Of a stretch of DNA of 64,000 nucleotides, positions 9,587 to 18,238 are shown in pieces. Source of the stretch: Yoonia sediminilitoris (GTDB taxonomy: Bacteria > Pseudomonadota > Alphaproteobacteria > Rhodobacterales > Rhodobacteraceae); the NCBI RefSeq assembly GCF_003058085.1, contig NZ_QBUD01000003.1:62001-126000 (forward strand). Reading direction: 5' to 3'. The stretch's first letter is position 1. Every line of letters begins with the position of its first letter. The notes under the pieces are model-generated. The model had not been told where the DNA came from and did no database searches. It saw nothing but the letters and a program-made list of their open reading frames with translations. Made by a program: the position numbers and the translations under genes.

Positions 9587-10440
9587 CACGCGCGCTCCAA
9601 TGCTTGGGCGGCTTTCCGTCGCGCGGCCAGATAGCCGTGCTTTGGGGCCCAGACGAACGTCGCAAGAAAGATCAGCGTTTGCAGCGTCACAATCATGCCG
9701 CCTGTCGCCCCATCCAGAAAATAGCTCAGGTACGCACCGACAAAACTGGTCCCGGCCCCGATGGCGACACTCAGCATCAGCAAACGCGGGAACCGGTCGC
9801 AAAGCAAATAGGCCGTAGCCCCCGGCGTGACCACCATCGCAATGACCAGAAAAGCGCCTACTGTCTGCAATGCCGCCACGCAGGATGCCGAAAGCAGCGT
9901 AAAGAAAACGACGCGCAAAAGGCCCGGCCGCAAACCAATAGACCTTGCATGGTTTTCGTCAAAGAAGACGACCATCAAGTCCTTCCACTTCGCCAACAGC
10001 ACCGCCAGCGTCACAAAACCGATGATTGCCAGTTGCAGCGTATCCGACGGGGTGATGGCCAGAATGTTGCCCATTGTGATGGTCTGGATGCTGACCGATG
10101 TAGGCGACAGCGACACCATGAACAGGCCCAGCCCAAAAAACGACGTGAAGATCAGGCCGATGATCGTGTCCTCTTTCAATCCGGACCGTTGGTTGAGGAA
10201 CAGCATCGCACCGGCAGCCAGCCCGCCAGCGGCAAAAGCGCCCAGCGCAAAGGGCAGCCCCAGCATATAGGCACCAGCGACACCGGGCACGATTGAATGG
10301 CTCAGCGCATCGCCGATCAGCGACCAGCCCTTGAGCATCAGGTAGGCCGACAAGAACGCACACACGCCCCCGACCAGCGCACTGACCCACATGGCGTTGA
10401 ACATGTAACCGTAGCTGAAGGGTTCCAGCAACAGGCCCAT
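9586..10440 (-). CDS. sitC: Manganese/iron ABC transporter permease (SitC-like)
   Basis: 284 aa, ABC-3 family, with about eight membrane segments. It contains GWSLIGDALSHSIVPGVAGA, nearly the same signature as the neighbouring permease, indicating an old duplication. ATG at 10440 overlaps the ATPase stop; the GTG one codon upstream is less likely. Having two different permease genes (C and D) with one ATPase and one binding protein is the SitABCD arrangement rather than the simpler ZnuABC one. Confidence 0.88.
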   Translation of the reverse strand: MGLLLEPFSYGYMFNAMWVSALVGGVCAFLSAYLMLKGWSLIGDALSHSIVPGVAGAYMLGLPFALGAFAAGGLAAGAMLFLNQRSGLKEDTIIGLIFTSFFGLGLFMVSLSPTSVSIQTITMGNILAITPSDTLQLAIIGFVTLAVLLAKWKDLMVVFFDENHARSIGLRPGLLRVVFFTLLSASCVAALQTVGAFLVIAMVVTPGATAYLLCDRFPRLLMLSVAIGAGTSFVGAYLSYFLDGATGGMIVTLQTLIFLATFVWAPKHGYLAARRKAAQALERA

Positions 10441-11273
10441 CACCTTTCATCCTCATACATCACAAAGGGCCGTTCATCGTCGGTGATGACACGGATCGTG
10501 CGGCCGTCTTCGTCTTCGTGCAGGTCAGAGCCGCCCAAAACGAAGTGACGCAGCACGCCGCCGAACGCGACTTCGAGATTCGCGCGGGTAAATGTCGTTT
10601 CCGTCGGGCCGTAGGCCAGCACGGTTTCCTTGACCAGCACGGTCCGGTCACAGAATTCAGGCACCGACCCAAGGTTGTGAGTCGATACCAGCATCACCCG
10701 GCCTTCGTCCCGCATTTCGCGCAGCAGGGCGATGATCGCCTCTTCGGTCTGCACATCGACGCCCGTGAAAGGTTCATCGAGCAGAATCACCTGACCCTCT
10801 TGCGCCAGTGCGCGGGCAAGAAAAACGCGCTTGCGCTGCCCGCCCGATAGCTCGCCAATCTGCCGATGCCGAAAGTCGGACATATTCACCCGCGCCAAGG
10901 CGCCGGTGACGGCGTCATGATCGGCCTTCTTGGGACGGCGAAAAAACCCCATATGGCCATAGCGACCCATCATCACCACATCTTCGACCAGCACCGGAAA
11001 GGTCCAGTCGACCTCTTCCGACTGGGGCACATAGGCGACCGTGTTCAGGCGCAACGCTTCTTTCACGGGCATGCCCAGTACCGTGATGTCACCGCGGGCC
11101 GTGGGGACAAAACCCATGATTGCCTTGAACAGCGTAGACTTGCCTGCCCCGTTCACGCCCACCAGTGCAGTGATCGTACCGGTCGGAATCTCGAAAGATG
11201 CATCGCGCAGGGCCGTGTGGCCGTTGCGATAGGTCACAGTTACATCATGGGCAGAAATGCCTGATGTCGTCAT
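10440..11273 (-). CDS. sitB: Manganese/iron ABC transporter ATP-binding protein (SitB-like)
   Basis: 277-aa ABC ATPase that powers metal import. Walker [10 protein letters not shown] is at 39-47, the ABC signature LSGGQRKR at 142-149, and Walker [11 protein letters not shown] follows. The C-terminal 30 residues are acidic and carry HEDEDGR. ATG at 11273 overlaps the binding-protein stop by 4 nt (ATGA), and the C and D permeases follow with the same coupling, so the four genes form one operon read from 12160 leftward. Confidence 0.9.
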   Translation of the reverse strand: MTTSGISAHDVTVTYRNGHTALRDASFEIPTGTITALVGVNGAGKSTLFKAIMGFVPTARGDITVLGMPVKEALRLNTVAYVPQSEEVDWTFPVLVEDVVMMGRYGHMGFFRRPKKADHDAVTGALARVNMSDFRHRQIGELSGGQRKRVFLARALAQEGQVILLDEPFTGVDVQTEEAIIALLREMRDEGRVMLVSTHNLGSVPEFCDRTVLVKETVLAYGPTETTFTRANLEVAFGGVLRHFVLGGSDLHEDEDGRTIRVITDDERPFVMYEDER

Positions 11274-12160
11274 TCTGTCAGACCCTCGGCGATAGTTTCG
11301 GTCGTGATCCGCAGCAGATCAAGGTAGGTCGGCACATCACCGTCCGCTTCGGTCAGACTGTCGACATAAAGCACACCGCCATATGTGGCACCTGTTTCAC
11401 GTGCCACCTGTTCGGCGGGTGACTGACTGACGGTGCTTTCGCAGAAAACGGCGGGAATTTTGTTGTCGCGGACCCCGTCGATGACCTTGCGCACCTGTTG
11501 CGGCGTGCCTTGGGCATCAGCATTCATCGGCCAGAGGTAAAGCTCTTTCATCTGATAATCGCGAATCAGATAGCTGAATGCCCCCTCGCAAGTGACGAGC
11601 CAGCGGCGGTCTTCCGGCACGGCCAGAATGCGGTCGCGCAAAGGTGCAAGGGTTGCCGTAATCTGCGCTTTGTAGCTTGCGGCATTGGCGCGGTAGGTGT
11701 CCGCATTTGCAGGATCATACCGTGAAAATGCGTCGCTGATATTGTCGACGTAAATCAGCGCATTGGTCAGCCCCATCCATGCATGCGGGTTGGGCTTGCC
11801 GTCATATTCGCCCTCGGTGATGCTGATCGGGTCAATCCCGTCGGTGATTGTCACGCTGGGCACATCGCCGAGATTGGCGAGGAACGGCTCAAACCACAAC
11901 TCAAGGTTCAGCCCGTTCCACAGGATCAAATCGGCATCAATCGCCCGGACGATATCGCGCGGGGTCGGCTGATAGCCGTGAATTTCCGCCCCCGCCTTGG
12001 TGATGCTTTCCACATCAGCCACGTCGCCCGCGACGTTGCGTGCCATATCCGCTATGACGGTAAATGTCGTGACCACTTTGAAGCGGTCTTCCTGCGCCCA
12101 GCCACCCGTCGCGAGACAGGCGAAACATACGAACGCGCCGATCAATTTCATCCTGATCAT
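11270..12160 (-). CDS. sitA: Periplasmic manganese/iron-binding protein (SitA-like)
   Basis: Cluster A-I metal-binding lipocalin-free SBP, 296 aa from ATG at 12160. A signal peptide ends near Ala22 (GGWA/QEDRF). Aligning with PsaA/MntC places the four metal ligands at His61 (EIHGYQP), His126 (NPHAWMG), Glu192 (CEGAFSYL) and Asp267 ([10 protein letters not shown]). This His-His-Glu-Asp set is typical of Mn2+/Fe2+ binders, whereas Zn2+ binders use three His and often a His-rich loop, which is absent here. The longer open frame upstream of 12160 covers the operator and is rejected. First gene of the sitABCD operon. Confidence 0.9.
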   Translation of the reverse strand: MIRMKLIGAFVCFACLATGGWAQEDRFKVVTTFTVIADMARNVAGDVADVESITKAGAEIHGYQPTPRDIVRAIDADLILWNGLNLELWFEPFLANLGDVPSVTITDGIDPISITEGEYDGKPNPHAWMGLTNALIYVDNISDAFSRYDPANADTYRANAASYKAQITATLAPLRDRILAVPEDRRWLVTCEGAFSYLIRDYQMKELYLWPMNADAQGTPQQVRKVIDGVRDNKIPAVFCESTVSQSPAEQVARETGATYGGVLYVDSLTEADGDVPTYLDLLRITTETIAEGLTE

Positions 12161-12193
12161 ACTTTTGATGTCCCCAATCAAATGAATCGACAG

Positions 12194-12216
12194 TTGCATA
12201 TGAGAATAATTCGCAA
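12194..12216. promoter_or_regulatory. Candidate Fur/Mur operator of sitABCD
   Basis: A 23-bp imperfect palindrome whose ends are TTGCATAT and ATTCGCAA, with an A/T-rich centre, starting 34 bp upstream of the sitA ATG. The size, TTGC...GCAA ends and position fit alphaproteobacterial Mur (Mn-responsive Fur homologue) boxes upstream of sit operons. The match is by eye only. It implies repression of the importer when Mn (or Fe) is sufficient. Confidence 0.6.
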
Positions 12217-12274
12217 CAGTAAACATCATTGTGTGACTTGCACAGTCTTGTGAGACGCCTTGAGAGAGACGCCC

Positions 12275-12310
12275 AAAAAAAACGGCCCGCAGTTTGCGGA
12301 CCGTTTTCAT
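12275..12310 (-). terminator. Rho-independent terminator of the phasin gene
   Basis: On the minus strand AAAACGG-T-CCGCA pairs with TGCGG-G-CCGTTTT around a short loop, running into eight T residues. It lies 39-74 nt after the phasin stop, so it should end that short transcript before the sit promoter. Confidence 0.85.
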
Positions 12311-12348
12311 CAATCTGACCCAAGGGAGGATAGGTCGATCGGAGAGAC

Positions 12349-12798
12349 TTACTTAGCGGAAGTAGTTGCTTTCTTGGCAGCAGCAGTCACTTCGTCAGTT
12401 GCTTTCTTGGCAGCAGCAGTCATGTCCTCGGACATGTCCTTGCCAGCGGCGAGAACCAGTTCCATTGTCTGGGTCTGTACTTTTTTCGCGATTTCGGCGA
12501 AAGCGGACATGTGCTCAGCAGCGGACTCGGCCTGTGCAGACGCGAAATCCGTCATGGCTTTCGCATAGTCAGCAGGGTCGGCCTTTGCTTTGGACATCGC
12601 TTCAACTTTTGCCAGAGTGTCCTGTGTCCACTTTGAAGAAATCTCAGCAGATTTGCCCGCAGCTTCGATTGCAACGCCAGACATTTTTTCTGCCAGCGTC
12701 GTCTGGTTCTTGAACTGCTCTTCCATTGCCTTTGTATCCACAGGGAATGATCCCATCATGTCTTTGAATACGGCGGTGAAGTCTTGTGTCTTAGCCAT
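12349..12798 (-). CDS. phaP: Phasin family protein
   Basis: 149-aa amphipathic, Ala/Lys/Glu-rich protein, almost entirely helical by composition, that coats polyhydroxyalkanoate granules. The N-terminal part (residues 1-50) contains FKDMMGSFPVDTKAMEEQFK, typical of phasin_2 proteins. The C-terminus is a twice-repeated Ala/Lys block (TAAAKKATDEVTAAAKKATT), the kind of low-complexity tail that binds granules or nucleic acid. ATG at 12798. Two PhaR-type boxes lie upstream and a strong terminator downstream, so it is a single-gene unit probably induced when PHA accumulates. It neighbours phaC on the same strand. Confidence 0.92.
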   Translation of the reverse strand: MAKTQDFTAVFKDMMGSFPVDTKAMEEQFKNQTTLAEKMSGVAIEAAGKSAEISSKWTQDTLAKVEAMSKAKADPADYAKAMTDFASAQAESAAEHMSAFAEIAKKVQTQTMELVLAAGKDMSEDMTAAAKKATDEVTAAAKKATTSAK

Positions 12799-12864
12799 TG
12801 TCTTTAATCCTTATATATGTCGGTGCGGAGCCCCCTCCGCGTTTATTTGATACCGACAATATGC

Positions 12865-12881
12865 ATGCTGCAGTGCAGCAT
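12865..12881. promoter_or_regulatory. PhaR-type box 1 upstream of phaP
   Basis: The 17-bp ATGCTGCAGTGCAGCAT is a near-perfect palindrome containing CTGC-N3-GCAG, the binding pattern described for the PHA-responsive repressor PhaR in Paracoccus and Rhodobacter. It lies 67 bp upstream of the phaP ATG. Confidence 0.75.
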
Positions 12882-12893
12882 TTCAAGCTTTTT

Positions 12894-12907
12894 CTGCACT
12901 GCAGCAT
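12894..12907. promoter_or_regulatory. PhaR-type box 2 upstream of phaP
   Basis: CTGCACTGCAGCAT contains a second exact CTGC-N3-GCAG match, 29 bp (about three helical turns) from box 1, so both would face the same side of the helix. Tandem sites fit cooperative PhaR binding at the phasin promoter. Confidence 0.72.
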
Positions 12908-12945
12908 AAATTTCTCGAAAGAACTGCTTTAAGACATTAAAACAA

Positions 12946-14742
12946 CTATTTAGGAAGCACATAGGTCCCCGGCGCGGGACAAAGCACAGGACTATCTTCA
13001 CCGCCAGGTTGTCTTGCCTCCACTTTTTTCCCTGATTTACCCGCTAACCACGAATCCCACCTTGGCCACCATGACCCGGCATGTTTTTCAGCGGCGTCAA
13101 ACCAGTCGTCTGCCGTCAAACCCATTTCCGGGTTCGTATAGTGACCGTATTTGTTTTTCGTTGGCGGATTGACGATACCAGCGATGTGACCGGATTCGGA
13201 CAAGATGAAGGTCTTGTCTTTTGAACCCATCTTCTGCACGCCGTTGTAACTGCTTTTCCACGCCGCAATATGATCGGTTTCGCAGGCGATGGCACACAGT
13301 GGCACAGTGACATCTTTCAGATGCAGGGTGGTGCCGCAGACTTCGAACCCGTCGGTTGCAAAGCGGTCATCCTGACAAAGCCCGCGCAGATATTCCACGG
13401 CCATCTTGGCTGGCAGGTTGGTGCCGTCACCGTTCCAGTACAGCAGATCGAATGCAGGTGGCGCCTTGCCCATCATATAGCTTTTGATTGCCGGCCCATA
13501 GATCAGATCGTTTGACCGGAGATAGGAAAAGGTGCGTGACATGAAGAAGGAGTCGAGGATTCCGTTTTGTTCGACTTCCGCCTCGATCCCATTGACGAAA
13601 TCGTCGTCAAGGAAAACGCCCACTTCTCCGCGGTCAGAAAAGTCGGTCAGCGTCGTAAAGAATGTCGCGCTGTTTACGGAATTGTCTTTGCGCTCTTTCA
13701 TCAGGGCAAGCGTCAAAGCCAGCGTTGTGCCCGCGATGCAGTAGCCCACCGCATTCACCTTTTTGACACCACAGATCTTTTTGACCTGGTCAATCGCGGT
13801 CAAATATCCGTCTTCGATGTAATCATCCATGGATATGTCACGATAGCCTGCATCCGGATTGACCCATGACACGACAAAGACAGTGTATCCCTGATCAACC
13901 GCCCATTTGATCAAGCTGTTCTGGGGCTTGAGGTCCAGAATATAGAATTTGTTGATCCACGGCGGAAAGATCATCAGCGGCGTGTTATACACCTTTTCAG
14001 TTGTGGGCGTGTATTGGATCAGCTCGAACATGTGGTTACGAAACACCACTGACCCCGGCGTTGTCGCAAGGTTTTCGCCCAGCTTGAACGCCGACTTGTC
14101 CGCCAGGGTGACAACGAGGTCACCATCGTTCGCTTCCAGATCGGAAATCAGGTTTTCAAGGCCCGCAACAAGGCTCTCTCCTTCGGTTTCTGCGGCCAGA
14201 GCGAGAGCTTCGGGATTCGTGGGCAAAAAGTTAGTCGGGCTGATCAAATCGACCAGTTGCTGCGAAAAATAGCGCAAACGCTTCTTTTCCTCAGAATCAA
14301 GCGTTTCGATATTTTCCACTGCCTGCTGCACTGCGGCGCTGTTCATCAGGTACTGTTGCTTGATGAAATTGAAATAGGGGTTGGTGTCCCACAACTCATG
14401 AGAGAACCGCCTGTCTTTCGGCGTTTCATCGGCCGCAGGCTGAAGCTTGCCCTGCATCAGCAGATGCTGCGCTTCGACGTAATGTTTGACCGACTTGCCC
14501 CAAAACGACACCTGATGTTCGATCAGCTTGGCTGGATTATGCATCATTTCAGTCATGTAGGCCGATGCCGCCTTGACGTATAAGTCGTGGCTTGGCCCCT
14601 GCAATGCAGGCGGGACCGGGCGCGATTGCCCCATGACTTTTAGCAAGCGTTGCGTCAGCGCCTCAACTTTTGCCAAGTTTGCTTCAAGTTTCGCCACATT
14701 TTGTTGTGATGTCGCTTGATCGACCAAATCGCTTGTTGTCAT
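12946..14742 (-). CDS. phaC: Class I poly(3-hydroxyalkanoate) synthase
   Basis: Polymerises 3-hydroxyacyl-CoA into PHA at the granule surface. 598 aa, normal for class I. The N-terminal domain (about 1-210) is followed by an alpha/beta hydrolase domain. The catalytic Cys335 sits in VGYCIAGTT; Asp is in CETDHIAAW and His in LSESGHIAG. The nucleophile box ends Ala-Gly where many class I enzymes have Gly-Gly. ATG at 14742 with AGGA 8 nt before it; an in-frame extension past the promoter is rejected. It is divergent from phaZ, with a PhaR-type box between them. Confidence 0.95.
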   Translation of the reverse strand: MTTSDLVDQATSQQNVAKLEANLAKVEALTQRLLKVMGQSRPVPPALQGPSHDLYVKAASAYMTEMMHNPAKLIEHQVSFWGKSVKHYVEAQHLLMQGKLQPAADETPKDRRFSHELWDTNPYFNFIKQQYLMNSAAVQQAVENIETLDSEEKKRLRYFSQQLVDLISPTNFLPTNPEALALAAETEGESLVAGLENLISDLEANDGDLVVTLADKSAFKLGENLATTPGSVVFRNHMFELIQYTPTTEKVYNTPLMIFPPWINKFYILDLKPQNSLIKWAVDQGYTVFVVSWVNPDAGYRDISMDDYIEDGYLTAIDQVKKICGVKKVNAVGYCIAGTTLALTLALMKERKDNSVNSATFFTTLTDFSDRGEVGVFLDDDFVNGIEAEVEQNGILDSFFMSRTFSYLRSNDLIYGPAIKSYMMGKAPPAFDLLYWNGDGTNLPAKMAVEYLRGLCQDDRFATDGFEVCGTTLHLKDVTVPLCAIACETDHIAAWKSSYNGVQKMGSKDKTFILSESGHIAGIVNPPTKNKYGHYTNPEMGLTADDWFDAAEKHAGSWWPRWDSWLAGKSGKKVEARQPGGEDSPVLCPAPGTYVLPK

Positions 14743-14760
14743 GTTAACGTTCCTATGCCT

Positions 14761-14778
14761 ATGCTGCACACGCAGCAT
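14761..14778. promoter_or_regulatory. PhaR-type box in the phaC-phaZ divergent promoter region
   Basis: ATGCTGCACACGCAGCAT contains CTGC-N4-GCAG and extends the same flanking AT...AT seen in the phaP box. It lies 19 bp before the phaC start and 30 bp before the phaZ start, so one bound repressor could affect both genes. Confidence 0.68.
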
Positions 14779-14807
14779 CCTCTGCGCACCCCGATCGGAG
14801 TTACCAA

Positions 14808-16076
14808 ATGAAGTATATGTTGACCTATGACCTGATGGAAAGTGCGCGCAACACAAACCAATGGATGGGCGCCACCGCCCATGCGTTCGCCTCTTACCCC
14901 ATGATGTCCTGGGGTGCCAACCCCGCAATGGACTGGCTCAAGGCCTGGGGTGAGGTGACTGAACGCACCTTTGCGCGCATGGTGGTCAAGCCCGACTGGA
15001 ACATTCCGCCGGTGACCGGCGACAAGGGCCGGGATTACCCTGTTGTCGTCGAAACCGTTGTTGAACGCCCCTTTGGTGATCTTATTCATTTCACAATGCC
15101 CGGCCGTGCGCCAAGCAAGCGGCGCGTGCTGCTGGTTGCCCCGATGTCGGGTCACTACGCCACGCTGTTGCGCAAGACTGTCATAAGCCTGCTGCCGGAT
15201 TGCGACGTTTATATCACCGACTGGCACAATGCCCGTGATATTCCGGTTAGTGCTGGCAAGTTCGATATCGAAGATTATACCCTCTATCTGGTTGATTTCA
15301 TGCGCGAGCTTGGATCGGATATCCATGTCATCGCCGTCTGCCAGCCCGTCCCGCTGACACTGGCCGCGACCGCCTATCTTGCCGAACAAGACCCAGAGGC
15401 GCAGCCAAAGTCCCTGACCCTGATCGGCGGCCCTGTCGACCCCGAGGCGAACCACACCGAAGTGACCGACTTTGGCCGTTCCGTCACCATGGGGCAACTC
15501 GAAGAAACGATGATCCAGCGCGTCGGCTTCAAATATTCTGGCGTGGGTCGCATGGTCTATCCCGGCCTGTTGCAGTTGGCCTCTTTCATCTCGATGAACG
15601 CCGAAACGCACACGAATTCCTTCCGTGATGAAATCATCCGTGTCGCCAAGGGCGAAGCGTCAGAGCATGACCGCCACAATGCATTCTATGATGAGTACCT
15701 TGCCGTGATGGACATGACTGCCGAGTTTTATCTGTCAACGGTCGAACGGATTTTCAAGGGGCGTGAAATCGCGCAAAACGACTTTGTCGTTGCCGGGCAC
15801 AAAGTCGACTTTGGCAAGGTCACAACCGTTGCTGTCAAGATCGTCGAGGGTGAAGCTGATGATATTTCCGCCCCCGGTCAGTGTCTGGCCGCCCTTGGTC
15901 TGCTGACCAATCTGCCCGATGAAAAGAAGGCATCGCACCTTGAACCTGGTGCCGGCCACTATGGCATTTTTGCCGGTGGAAGCTGGCGGAATAACATCCG
16001 ACCGCTGGTGCTCGACTTTATTGACGCCAATTCAGGCGACGCCCCGAAATCCGCCAAAGTTGTCGCAATGAAATAG
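14808..16076 (+). CDS. phaZ: Intracellular polyhydroxyalkanoate depolymerase
   Basis: Mobilises stored PHA granules. 422 aa with no signal peptide, which fits the intracellular PhaZ family that degrades native granules. It uses a Cys nucleophile instead of Ser: Cys178 in IAVCQPVPL aligns with the VCQP motif of Ralstonia PhaZ1. The His is probably in EPGAGHYGIFAGG near the C-terminus. ATG at 14808 with CGGAG 8 nt upstream. Divergent from phaC with 65 nt between the start codons, so synthesis and breakdown genes share a control region. Confidence 0.93.
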   Translation: MKYMLTYDLMESARNTNQWMGATAHAFASYPMMSWGANPAMDWLKAWGEVTERTFARMVVKPDWNIPPVTGDKGRDYPVVVETVVERPFGDLIHFTMPGRAPSKRRVLLVAPMSGHYATLLRKTVISLLPDCDVYITDWHNARDIPVSAGKFDIEDYTLYLVDFMRELGSDIHVIAVCQPVPLTLAATAYLAEQDPEAQPKSLTLIGGPVDPEANHTEVTDFGRSVTMGQLEETMIQRVGFKYSGVGRMVYPGLLQLASFISMNAETHTNSFRDEIIRVAKGEASEHDRHNAFYDEYLAVMDMTAEFYLSTVERIFKGREIAQNDFVVAGHKVDFGKVTTVAVKIVEGEADDISAPGQCLAALGLLTNLPDEKKASHLEPGAGHYGIFAGGSWRNNIRPLVLDFIDANSGDAPKSAKVVAMK

Positions 16077-16097
16077 GCGTAGCGGGCCCTTTCGGCG

Positions 16098-16589
16098 CTA
16101 TCCTGCTGGAGCCAGCCTATGGCGCACCACGTTAAAGCCTTCTTTTGCAGTCGGTGGTTCAAAATGCCGTGCGATTTGCCAGAACTGTTCATCGGTCAAG
16201 GCAAACGGATGATCACCAGCCAGATTACGGGCGCGCAACCGATCAAGGCATACAGAGTCTGGCACATCCAGATAATGCAGATGATGGGCCACGCCCATAT
16301 CGCCAAGAATGCCGCGCATCCAGTTACGATTGGCCACCGTATTTGCAGGGAAGTCCAGAACCACCGAAACTCCCGTGCCCAGCAATGAAACGACGTGTGG
16401 TGCGATGACTGTCTGCAACTTGGCTGCACACCGCACATAGTCCGACACAGATGTCATCTGGTCTGCAAACAGAGCCGCCAGCCAGACATCCTCTGCCAGC
16501 ATCACGGTGGCATCCTCACCTGCCAGTGTTGATTTGCCTGTTGCGGGTTTGCCGCACAGAAGGTGCAGCGCAGGTACTGAAGCCGCCAT
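16098..16589 (-). CDS. P-loop kinase-like ATP-binding protein
   Basis: 163-aa small P-loop NTPase. Walker A GKPATGKST is at 13-21, and a lid-like Arg cluster follows in DRLRARN. It resembles the AAA_33/zeta-toxin-like kinases found beside metabolic genes; the substrate is unknown. The helix after the P-loop is unusually short (TLAGEDATVML), and the DNA there has a nearby imperfect direct repeat, so a small in-frame deletion is possible. Its ATG (16589) overlaps the stop of the hydrolase gene upstream (TGATG), so the two are coupled. Convergent with phaZ. Confidence 0.7.
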   Translation of the reverse strand: MAASVPALHLLCGKPATGKSTLAGEDATVMLAEDVWLAALFADQMTSVSDYVRCAAKLQTVIAPHVVSLLGTGVSVVLDFPANTVANRNWMRGILGDMGVAHHLHYLDVPDSVCLDRLRARNLAGDHPFALTDEQFWQIARHFEPPTAKEGFNVVRHRLAPAG

Positions 16590-17308
16590 CAGGGCCGCAA
16601 CATCAAAGGCATTTGCATCCAGCGACGCAATGCATCTGTCACCGGCTCGGCGGCGTCCAATGTAGGCAAATATCCGGCCTGTTCGATCACTTCGAGCGTG
16701 CCGTAAGGCAGCATCTCGGCCATGACTTCCTGACGTTTCAAGGGGAATTGCCCGTCAAAACGACCGCAGATCACCATCGATGGTTGCTGCTTGATCGCGC
16801 GCAATGTTGCCTGCTGGTCCTTGCGGCGCTGCATCGCACGGGCTTGTTTGACATAGACGTCCGGCCCAAGTGCGCGCCCCATATCCTTGAGCAATTCGAT
16901 AATCCGCACCTTGTCGCAGTTCGGTCCAAGCCATGTGGAATTCACTTCGTGCTGCAACACGTCATCAAAGCGACCCGATCGCGCGGCAATAATGTGCGGT
17001 TCGCGGCCCGCAGCCACCTCGGGCGTGTCGGATTGTGCGGTCGTCGCAATCAGGGCAATGCGCGTGACCCGTTCCGACGCACGCCGCATGATCTCCATCG
17101 CGACCATCCCGCCCATGCCCATGCCAGCAAGCGCAAATTTGGACGGGGCCCAGCTCAGGATTTGGCTTGCGACCTCTTCCATCCGCTCGCCACGTGTGGT
17201 CGGCGCGAACATGACCGCATGCTCCATACTCAACATTCTGATCTGATAGCCGAATATGCGCGCATCACACAGCATTGGCGGAATCATCACCAGCGTTTCA
17301 CTTGGCAT
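16589..17308 (-). CDS. Alpha/beta-hydrolase-fold protein lacking catalytic Ser and His
   Basis: 239 aa with the clear sequence pattern of an alpha/beta hydrolase, but the nucleophile elbow reads AGMGMGGMVA: Gly64 stands where Ser belongs in GxSxG. The usual C-terminal His in a GH motif is Tyr213 (QAGYLPTLD). The acid (Asp185 in CGRFDGQFP) remains. Reading frame, length and composition are otherwise normal, so this looks like a maintained pseudoenzyme rather than a decaying gene. ATG at 17308. Stop-start overlap with the kinase-like gene suggests a joint function; binding or regulation is inferred, not shown. Confidence 0.75.
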   Translation of the reverse strand: MPSETLVMIPPMLCDARIFGYQIRMLSMEHAVMFAPTTRGERMEEVASQILSWAPSKFALAGMGMGGMVAMEIMRRASERVTRIALIATTAQSDTPEVAAGREPHIIAARSGRFDDVLQHEVNSTWLGPNCDKVRIIELLKDMGRALGPDVYVKQARAMQRRKDQQATLRAIKQQPSMVICGRFDGQFPLKRQEVMAEMLPYGTLEVIEQAGYLPTLDAAEPVTDALRRWMQMPLMLRP

Positions 17309-17335
17309 TCATGCCACCCAATTATTGCCCTGCCG

Positions 17336-18238
17336 CTAGTTAGCCTGCCGGGCGGGCGCGGTACAAGTGCCCGCATCGCGCAATATACGATCCGACCAAG
17401 CGGAAATCTGCTGGACCAGCGGTGCGGTCTGACCAGGGCTGAAAATATCGCCCGCCATGACATGACCATTGGGATCGTCGCCCTTTTGAGGAGTGATCAT
17501 CAGCGCTTCCGCATCTCCCCCCCAGCGGCCGATCACTTTGCGGATTTCGACCGGGTTCACCACGGTATCGGCATCATTAAAGGCAAAAAAGGCCGGGACG
17601 CGAATGGTTGACAGATCAGCCCCCCGCACGGCCCGCACCGCGTCGGCCATGGTGGATACGGCTTCGGTCGGATAGCGGGTCGTCCAGAATTTGGCGTGCG
17701 CGGCGTTGATCGGGTCAAAATTGCGCTCGCGTCCAACAAGATATTTCCCCCACACGCGGGAATAAGGCATATCAAGCAGCATTTGTGCAGCCCTATTTGT
17801 CAGCCCATAATTTGGCGAAACATGAACCACTGCTGCGGCCTGCCGTCCCTGCGCCAGCGACAGGGTCGCCAACGTGCATCCGGTTGAACAACCCATGATG
17901 ACAACTTCGTCACCCAATGCTGCGGCAATATCAAACGCCTCTGCCATGTCCTGCTGCCAATCCGCAAATGTGGCCCGCGCCATGGCAGGTCCATCCTGAC
18001 CATGCCCATCAAGACGGGTAAAAAAGATGTTCGCCCCCAAATGCCCCGCAACCAGATCAGGCAGTGGGCGCAATTCTTCGCCAGTGGCCGAGAATCCATG
18101 CACATAGAGCAGGACATAGCGGGTCTTTTGCCCCTCAGCGCCAGCCCAGATGACGCGCTTTTCACAGCCCGGCCTCAGGTTGGGCACAAGCGCTTCCGTC
18201 TCGCGCAGATAGTCAGTGATATTCTTGGGATCAAGCAA
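17336..18238 (-). CDS. Alpha/beta hydrolase (lysophospholipase-like)
   Basis: About 300 aa. HGFSATGEEL forms the oxyanion region, the nucleophile Ser118 is in MGCSTGCT, the acid in FNDADTVVNP and the His in DPNGHVMAG, so the triad is complete. The composition and early HGF motif fit carboxylesterase/monoacylglycerol-lipase types; the substrate is unknown. I prefer TTG at 18238 (GGAG 7 nt before it), which overlaps the MFS gene by 8 nt. An in-frame start at 18280 would overlap by 50 nt. Probably in one transcription unit with the MFS gene. Confidence 0.82.
   Translation of the reverse strand: MLDPKNITDYLRETEALVPNLRPGCEKRVIWAGAEGQKTRYVLLYVHGFSATGEELRPLPDLVAGHLGANIFFTRLDGHGQDGPAMARATFADWQQDMAEAFDIAAALGDEVVIMGCSTGCTLATLSLAQGRQAAAVVHVSPNYGLTNRAAQMLLDMPYSRVWGKYLVGRERNFDPINAAHAKFWTTRYPTEAVSTMADAVRAVRGADLSTIRVPAFFAFNDADTVVNPVEIRKVIGRWGGDAEALMITPQKGDDPNGHVMAGDIFSPGQTAPLVQQISAWSDRILRDAGTCTAPARQAN

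Noticed and set aside
11270..12160. Assignment of the metal importer as ZnuABC
   Set aside because: The binding protein lacks a His-rich loop and shows His-His-Glu-Asp ligands; two different permeases are present; the operator looks Mur-like.
12349..12798. Histone H1-like or DNA-binding protein because of the Ala/Lys tail
   Set aside because: The N-terminal phasin pattern, position beside phaC and PhaR-type boxes support a phasin.
14739..15611. Minus-strand open frame opposite phaZ
   Set aside because: Shadow frame; would also cover the phaC-phaZ control region.
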